The position numbers and the translations under genes were made by a program. Shown here in pieces: positions 57,031-64,000 of a DNA stretch of 64,000 nt. Under the pieces are notes generated by a model. The model was not told the DNA's origin, ran no database searches, and worked only from the letters and a program-made list of their open reading frames with translations. The DNA lies in the NCBI GenBank assembly GCA_030789695.1, contig CM061141.1, positions 192,769,689 through 192,833,688 of the forward strand. The letters are read 5' to 3'. This DNA is from Scilla litardierei. Taxonomy: Eukaryota > Streptophyta > Magnoliopsida > Asparagales > Asparagaceae. How positions within the stretch are numbered: the first letter of the stretch is position 1; each line of letters opens with the position of its first letter.

Positions 57031-57443
57031 TAGTCGGTCAAAGAAGGATTGGTGACCGACTAGTTTGGGAACTAGTCGGTCGGTCGTCCAACATAGACCG
57101 ACTAAGAGTAAACAGTAGCTCGCTCAGGAAAACTGGACTATGAGTTAGTCGGTCTGTGAAGGCTTGTTAACCGACTAGTTTGAGAACTAGTCGGTCGGTG
57201 AGTGTTCATTGACCGACTAAAGGCTGAATTCTGAGAGAGATCATGGAAATGAGAGGTAGTCGGTCTGAGAAGGATTTCTGACCGATTAGTTTAGCATCTA
57301 GTCGGTCGATGGTTGTTCTTAGACCGACTAAGAGTAAACAGTAACTCCTGAATTATAATCAAAGCCCACTAGTCGGTCCATTAAGGATTGCCGACCGACT
57401 AGATTGAGATCTAGTCGGTTGGTTCTCTTTCTTGAACCAACTA
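57031..57443 (-). promoter_or_regulatory. Four-module inverted-repeat array in the Tekay-like LTR
   Basis: Modules of exactly 74 bp at 57031-57104, 57146-57219, 57257-57330 and 57370-57443. Each has two inverted repeats with 9-bp arms (TAGTCGGTC / GACCGACTA) and 14-nt loops, separated by 10 nt. Linkers between modules are 41, 37 and 39 bp. Loop sequences vary freely but keep their length. Downstream on the minus strand the TATA box follows after about 45 bp. Confidence 0.8.
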
Positions 57444-58989
57444 ACGTGCACGAAAAGTGCCGATTCGAAGCGCGAAGCTTCGGGAAGATTTCTATGGCTT
57501 CTAGGATCGATTTATACTATAAGATATGATCGATATGAAGCTCGTCACGAGTGACTTACTCCGAGTTCAATGATTCTAAGGAAGAACCTAGAAGATCACA
57601 TTAAAAGGAATGAAAACGAAAGCTAGGATATCTCAACGAGATGAATGAAAGCGAGAACTATGGAAATGGAAACCACACAAGGAGAGAACCCACCATCGCA
57701 AGCAAAACACACTGATAATCCAATCATACAAAAACCAGTCGTTACATCCTACCCACCTTAGAATAAAGTCCGTCCTCGGACTTTCTAACATTCATATAAT
57801 CGCTCTGGTAACTACCATCAACCAATTTCACATCATAAATTCAACCAAGTATTTTCATTTCGAGTGCTTATATATATGCACTAGAAATCAAATATTACTA
57901 CCACTACACACATATTTTCACGCACATAGTACACTCATACTTATTATAGTCAATCAATTTCATACACGTATTTCAATCACATATATATAGTCAATATATT
58001 TATACAACAATAAACACTTATTACTTACTATAAGAAAATAACCAAGCCTCTCTTATTTGAAAATAATTTCACATTTATTTAGTCATTCAAATACATGCAA
58101 ATATTCCACCCTATTTTCACCTCACATATAGTCCTATAACTATATATTGGTATAGCCACCCACAATCGTGTGCGTAACACAACCAAGCACAAACAACCCA
58201 AACACCATACATACATCATCCATCACTATTCATCACCACATACAATTATACCAAGGTACATAGAGTATACCCACTCAAGCTTGAGTGAGACTCAAATCAT
58301 AGCAGGGCATTTATATGCGTAACACAGTAACCATACACATACCAATACCACTCCAAGGCATACACATCCACGTATCACATATTTTCACACCATATCCATC
58401 CATTTATAATTACCATATCAACACATCAACTACATACAAGTTTAAGAGGTGCAATAGTCAGGTATACCTCATGATATACACGCATACGACATCTCATAAA
58501 ACAAGTAGTACCAATCAAAATTATCATTCTGTTATCAGACATATATCACATCATACTCAAGCAGAAAATTACCTACACACAACATACAAATGCCAACACC
58601 CATACCACTATATACACTCCACAAAATCAACACTAGGAAGACATAACCACTTAACTAATGGGCCCACCAAACAATAATAAGGTTGACACAGGCAACGACA
58701 AGCTCTATTGGCTAGACAAAAGGAAAGAAATCGAAATCAAAAGCGTAACGAATAGAAGGATCGATAAGCATGAAAACGGTCGCGTAATGATGTAATGATG
58801 CTCCATTAGGACACATAGAAAATAGTGAAATTAACATATTCTAAAATACGAAAAGTTTGAAAACCGTTATACTTCAAAAGTTGGAGTCCCTTTTCGTATA
58901 AAAATATTTAGAGGTCAATAAAACAAATTGGTTGAAATAAGTTTGAGTCGAACATACATAATAGGAGGAAACGGTTAATTGGCTTACAT

Positions 58990-61090
58990 AAAGTCATTAA
59001 AAAGGAAGTAAATCATTTACACGAATTTTGAGGTCGTAGTTTAGAAAATATTACACGGTAGTAACTTAATAATGTTTGCAAAGTTTGAAATGAAATTAAA
59101 TTAATTGAAAAATTTAAACTCAGGTTGAATGCTTTCAAAATCCTTAAGCCATGGAAAGTTTAAAGTAATCAATATTGAAGCTACTCTTAGAGGAATCAGG
59201 ATTTGCCAAAAAGAGACTGTTTTACACAAACCTCTTAACATACGAGCTAATGAGCCTAGCACCGTATTGAAAATATTCGAAATTCGATTTAGTTTAGAAA
59301 TTTTCTAAAAGCATGTATGGTGAACGGAAAACTTAGTAGTATGTTTATCAAAATTCGTAATAAGCTTTTAAAACCAAATTACGGAAGGTCCAGATCAGAA
59401 AATGGTTACGAAAACATAATTTTCCAAAAATTGAAATAGAGAAAATGTTGAACATATCCTTGGTTTGTTGAAAGCTGAAATCATGTGTGACTTGGAAGGT
59501 ATATTAAGGGAGCGTGATGAATCATTTGAACGACATAAATAAGAAAGGAAAAACTTTATAAATCGAATTTGGGAAAAATTAGTAAGCTCAGAATTTAAAT
59601 TGATATATGAAAAGGGACGAGATATTTAAATAGGTATGAAAGTAAAGGCTAGAAAAACATTATAAAACAGTAATCAAATCTCGTTAAAACTTTCGAAATT
59701 CAAAAATAAATTTAAGTCAACGAAAGGTATGAGGTAAAAGTATATATATTGAAGTTCCGAACAAATTTAAACTTATCAGAAAGTTCAAGATTTGCAACGG
59801 AGAGGATCGAAAATATTATACGGCAGTAGCTTAATACAATATTTCTGCAAAATTTCGAAATTCAAAGAATGAAATTCGATCAACTATAGTGTGAAAATTT
59901 AGGCCCATGCTAAAAGCTTACAATTTTTTTTTAAAACTGAAGAGAAATTTCAAATAAATAACATTTTAAATATTTTTTTTTTGAGGGACCCGGATTTGCC
60001 AAACAACGGATTTATACAAGATCTTAAAGTACGAGCAAACGAACGTGGTACCGATATATAAAAATAATTGAAGTCATATTTTAGAAATTATCTTAAAAGT
60101 GTGTATGGTGAATGGAAAGATAATATCTTAGTAGTATGGAAAGAGAAAAGGATATTTAACCTCATCGAGTTAGTATTAAAACTTTTAAACCGTTTTATGA
60201 AGGGTCTAAGTCAGGAATGATTTCGAAATAGTAATCAATTTTTTTTTTCAAAAATCTGAAATATGGAAAATGTTGAGCATAAAATCGACTCGCTAAAAGC
60301 CGAAGTCCAAAGGGACTTGAAAAGTTTATTAAGAGTAAGCACGAGGTGTTTTCGAATAAAATTTTAATGGCACAAGTAAGAAAAGAAATTATGAATCGAG
60401 TTAGGAAAATATAAATACGGTTCAGAATGAAATTGGTATATGAAAAGGGACAAGACATTCATATCGATACAAAAGCATATGCTGAAAATATTATAAACTT
60501 CTAATCTAAAAATCTCAACACAAGTTTCGATATTTAAAAACATAAATAATTTAAGTCGGCGAATGAGCATGAAACCTTACATATATCAAAAGTGTTTCGA
60601 ACAAATTTAAACTTAACGAAAGAAGAAGATCGAAGATACTTTTAGGGAAATAAGGATTCGCCAAAAGAACGTGTTGGTATAAAACTTTTGAAGTACGAGT
60701 ACGATGAACCTATAATTGATATATACAAAAATTAGTTGAAGTCCATTTAGTTTGGAAAAATTTCCCTAAAGGTATGTAAGATAAGTGGTTAAAATAAATT
60801 TTTGTAGTTAGGAAAAAGGACGGTATATCGAACCATCAGGATAGTAATAAAGTTAAAAAAAATCGAAATGCGAAAGATACATTGTTAGAAGAAATAGTAC
60901 AAGATAGTAATTTTAAAATTTACGACCAAAGGTCTTCAAAATTCAAGAACGACTCTTAACTCCATCGAAATTTTAGGGCGACATATTTAAAGAAGGTTAG
61001 GAGAAAATTTAAATTGAGTGAAACTTCAAATAAGGAAAGCATTCGAAAATAACTTTGGAAGAATCAAGATTTGCAACGGAAAACATTTGA
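58990..61090. repeat. Three diverged large repeats in the Tekay-like interior
   Basis: Shared phrases recur in the same order: GGATTTGCCAAA (59206), GGATTTGCCAAA (59992), GGATTCGCCAAA (60653); a TGTATGGTGAACGG-like phrase (59314, 60102; weaker near 60774); and GAAAATATTACACGG / GAAAATATTATACGG with AGTA(A/G)CTTAATA (59046, 59809). Period is roughly 660-790 bp with much divergence. Confidence 0.55.
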
Positions 61091-61218
61091 AAGATCAAGG
61101 ATACTTGTAATGAGGTGGTCATGTGAATTGAATGCGCCTAAATTACGATGCAAGAAAACCATGATGAAGATCCACGGTCAGTAACACCAAAGTGTAGTGA
61201 CCAGGAAAGATTGAATCA

Positions 61219-61230
61219 GGGGGGGGGGGG
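61219..61230 (+). repeat. Poly-G run (G12)
   Basis: Twelve consecutive G at 61219-61230 in AT-rich context. It could be real or an assembly/basecalling length error. Confidence 0.8.
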
Positions 61231-61732
61231 TTCTAATCATCGGGTTAACTAAAGGCCAAGAGAACCTTAACACTAAAGCTTCTAATGGGTTAAAATATAT
61301 AGATCTCAGGAAGGTTCTAAGAGAAGCAAGATCATGTTCTGTTGGGCCCGAAATCGATGAACCCAAGCGAACGGCTAAAGAAATCCTAGGAGTCTATCAT
61401 GGCCAGAGCTAGGCGAGAACCACTAAGGTAACTCTTAAGACAATCAAACAAATCACTAACATGGAGTCTAGCTAACAATCAAGGATTCCTAACTAGCAAG
61501 CACAGACGTCTATCTAAGTCTAGCTAGGGTTCTGATCTAATAGGTTTCCTACTAAGCTGAGACAGATGCCCTAACACGTCTACCAGCTACTTAAGGCATA
61601 GGAACGCTAAAAACTAGACTCAAGGCTTATTACTTGGATGTTCTAATTCATTTAATGGACATTTTATAATTATTATCGTTGTTCCGATAGTTCGCATTTG
61701 CAAATGGACATGCATGGGCCACCAATAAAACC

Positions 61733-64000
61733 TGTCACGCCCCGCTTCCCAAAAATGTGGAGGCGAGACGTGAGAAGGTCCGCACAAACTTGAAGCTGTG
61801 AAGCTCCAAGTCTGATAAGCGTATAAAAACACTTATTATGGCAAGTCCTTGCAAATGCGATACGAAACAAAGATAATAATAAGAAAATGAGACAATAAGC
61901 AATTTATTGAATCTCTGAATATCCATAAATAAATTACAATATCACAGAAAAGACACCAGGCTAAAAGAAAGAGTCTAAGGCCCAAACATGGCCAACAAAG
62001 TATAACATACATATAAGGGTGCCACGCACCAACAACTAACAGCAAACCTAAACAAAGAAGTGAACACGAGCGGTCTCCAAGACAGGCCCCTGGTGTCCAC
62101 TCACCACCTCGGCAAACATCAGCATCAGAAACACCATATCCCCTCCAACAAAGCTCTGGCTCTGGGTCTAACATGTGACACCCAAAAGAGAGAGGGGCAC
62201 ATGTCAGCAAGTCTGGAAAGACTTGTGCAAGGAAACTGAAAGGAAGGTAAACTAGCAACCTAGCACCTATAATATTAAGCAATGACATGACAGTTTAGTT
62301 TGATGCAGCAGTTTAAAAGAGAGACAAGCACGCACGATGTAGCGAAAGCTACCAATTCACTAATTCACTTATCACTTATCACTTATCACTTATCACTGTT
62401 AATCACTTAGTGCATAGAGAGTCCACCTGTTGGCCAGCTCGTGGCTCAGTCCGCTTATCTCGTATCACTATTAATCACTTGTCACTGTTTATCACTTAGT
62501 GCATAGAGAGTCCACCTACTGGCCAGCTCGTGGCTCAGTCCGCTTATCTCGTATCACTATTATTCACTTATGCACTAGAGAGTCCACCTGCTGGCCGGAG
62601 TGGCGGATCAGGCCAACTCGGGGCTCAGTCCGCTTATCTCTTACCCCACCCATATGTGTCGAGCGTTGGGGTTTCCAACTAACTGAGCTCGCTTCCGGAA
62701 CACGAGCCATGAAGTGTATTTGGCATAGGGGTGCACCTAGCCGGTATCCGAGCGTTGGGGTTTCCAACTACAGGGCTCGCTTCTGGGACACGAGCCAGGA
62801 ATATAATGTTGTAGCGTGTGCTACGCAATCACGATAAATAATCACTATGCAATGCCAGGAACAGATATTTGCGTACCGTTAATCGAATTTAAACGTGACA
62901 GGCAAAATGCAATGACATGAACATATTCGCGTACCGTTAATTTAAAGTAAACGTGACATACAAGCATGATGAGGGTGACGGACCAAGCTTCGTTGTCAAG
63001 CTAGATCAATGGCGTCTAGACGGCTAACCTTTCACCGTCTAGTTTCTTTTACGCTAAAGCAAGGTAAATGGCCTAAGACATGGCCCAAATCAAAAGATGC
63101 AAGTTTCACTTGCCTAGCACCGAGGAAGACGATCGCGAAGGTTCGTCCCACAAGCGCTAATCTACGGGGAAGGGAATCGCTGTCATGGAGAAACAATCAT
63201 CAAACAACATCCATTATTACTAGGGTTTCACAAATATCAAGTGTGGGTTTTGAGATTATTAAAGGAAGAATACTACCCGTGAAGAAGCGGAGGAACGACG
63301 CCGAGAACTATGGCGACGGAAGAACGATCCGGCTCAGATATGGAAATGAGGGAAAACCTGGAGAAATGGGGTTTGATGTGGATTTTGGGGGTTTGATGAA
63401 AGATTGAGGAAGATGAGAGGTAGGATACGTGAAATGAGGGTTTGGATGATGATGGATGAGCTTGGGATGAAGGAGGAAGGGTTTGGGGATGAAGGGGGAT
63501 GATTTGGGGAAGGAGGAGGTTCAGGAGAAGAGAGGGAAGAGAAGAAAATGATTGGGGGTTTATATAGAAAATCGTGTGGCGGCTAGGGCAAACTAGGGTT
63601 TCCTGGGCTGATTAGTCGGTCAAAGAAGGATTGGTGACCGACTAGTTTGGGAACTAGTCGGTCGGTCGTCCAACATGGACCGACTAAGAGTAAACAGTAG
63701 CTCGCTCAGGAAAAATGGACTATGAGTTAGTCGGTCTGTGAAGGCTTGTCAACCGACTAGTTTGAGAACTAGTCGGTCGGTGAGTGTTCATTGACCGACT
63801 AAAGGCTGAATTCTGAGAGAGATCATGGAAATGAGAGTTAGTCGGTCTGAGAAGGATTCCTGACCGACTAGTTTAGCATCTAGTCGGTAGATGGTTGTTC
63901 TTAGACCGACTAAGAGTAAACAGTAACTCCTGAATTATAATCAAAGCCCACTAGTCGGTCCATTAAGGATTGCCGACCGACTAGATTGAGATCTAGTCGG
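61733..64000 (-). repeat. Tekay-like LTR (right), truncated by window end
   Basis: Starts TGTCACGCCCCGCTTCC and follows the left LTR closely for 2,268 bp. Includes the TATA box (63559-63568) and the array. Confidence 0.9.
63613..64000 (-). promoter_or_regulatory. Inverted-repeat array in the right Tekay-like LTR (runs off the end)
   Basis: Modules start at 63613, 63728, 63839 and 63952, the last cut by the window end. The 9-14-9-10-9-14-9 layout is the same as at 57031. A T-to-C change in the arm at about 63866 restores GACCGACTA where the left LTR has GACCGATTA, while the arm at about 63881 carries a new change (TAGTCGGTA). Confidence 0.75.

Larger units (their letters stand above)
55144..57746 (-). 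repeat. Tekay-like LTR (left, 3' LTR)
   Basis: 2,603 bp, TGTCACGCCCCGCTTCC to CCAGTCGTTACA. Homologous to the solo LTR at 27791. Contains tandem repeats at 55784-56060 and the inverted-repeat array. The TATA box on the minus strand is TCTATATAAAC at 56977-56987. Confidence 0.9.
57747..61732 (-). other. Noncoding interior of the Tekay-like derivative
   Basis: AT-rich throughout, no recognisable gag/pol. The part nearest the left LTR carries the polypurine tract (57747-57760). 57900-58680 is rich in CATAC/CAC repeats. 58990-61090 contains three diverged copies of one unit (see separate entry). The open frame at 58315-58677 is low-complexity (Tyr/His/Thr) and not supported as a gene. Confidence 0.6.
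55144..64000 (-). mobile_element. Tekay/Del-like gypsy derivative without coding sequence (LARD-like), runs off the window
   Basis: Two LTRs in the same orientation (55144-57746 and 61733 to beyond 64000), about 2% different by eye, enclose 4.0 kb. Next to the left LTR, AGGTGGGTAGGA on the minus strand is a good polypurine tract preceded by GTCCGAGGACGGACTT, the tail typical of Tekay elements. No gag or pol motif occurs inside. A canonical primer site is not evident beside 61733, so the two LTRs could be from separate insertions. Left flank AGATG; the right flank is outside. Confidence 0.7.

Noticed and set aside
57031..57443. CRISPR-like array (regular repeats with variable 14-nt spacers)
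   Set aside because: The window is plant nuclear DNA, the repeats are 9 bp and alternate in orientation, and the array lies in an LTR promoter region. No cas-like gene is present.
58315..58677. 120-aa Tyr/His/Thr-rich open frame
   Set aside because: Low-complexity CAC/ATA-rich DNA. Composition explains the open frame.

Overview
This window is plant nuclear DNA, almost certainly from an angiosperm with a large, repeat-rich genome. It carries Ty1/copia and Ty3/gypsy LTR retrotransposons of plant lineages (Sirevirus-like, Tat-like, Athila-like, Tekay/Del-like), a Helitron pair, and one broken exon of a plant HECT ubiquitin ligase (UPL5 type). I see no intact host gene, rRNA, tRNA or CRISPR array. 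The species cannot be named from the sequence. Lineage names rest on remembered family features, not on a search.

Layout. 1-5405: AT-rich sequence with a UPL5-like HECT exon fragment (2770-3230) that has an in-frame stop. 5406-6460: two head-to-tail Helitron-like units. 6461-9347: truncated Sirevirus-like copia element (minus), gag remnant plus 5' LTR. 9348-10020: unassigned. 10021-16377: 3' half of an Athila-like gypsy element (plus), with its ORF-1-type gene and 3' LTR. 16378-31640: decayed Tat-like gypsy element (minus) split in its protease by a complete gag-only Sirevirus-like element (20644-30439, TSD GATGC), which in turn holds a Tekay-type solo LTR (27791-30184, TSD AATCC). 31641-37046: Athila-like remnants (minus), with an unrecognised acidic ORF and one LTR. 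37047-49941: gag-only Athila-like element (plus) whose 5' LTR holds a complete gag-only copia element (37757-46514, TSD GGCCC). 49942-53364: 3' end of another Athila-like element (minus). 53365-55143: 3' end of a copia element (minus), cut in its RNase H by a Tekay-type LTR. 55144-64000: two Tekay-type LTRs flanking about 4 kb with no coding sequence.

Inferred insertion order: at the left, Tat, then Sirevirus, then the Tekay solo LTR. At the right, the 34045-37046 Athila remnant, then the 37047 Athila element; into the latter went both the copia element at 37757 and the Athila element at 49942; the latter received the copia element at 53365, and that received the Tekay-type element at 55144.

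The most striking signal is regulatory. Every Athila-like and Tekay-like LTR that can be read carries, just upstream of its TATA-like box, an array of short (9-16 bp) palindromes or inverted repeats with near-fixed spacing. In the Tekay LTRs the geometry is exact (9-bp arm, 14-nt loop, 9-bp arm, 10-bp spacer, then the same again, four times), while loop sequences differ between copies. In the Athila LTRs, 11-bp palindromes are mostly spaced 21 or 22 bp, close to two helical turns. Each element has its own core sequence. I cannot check whether this has been described.
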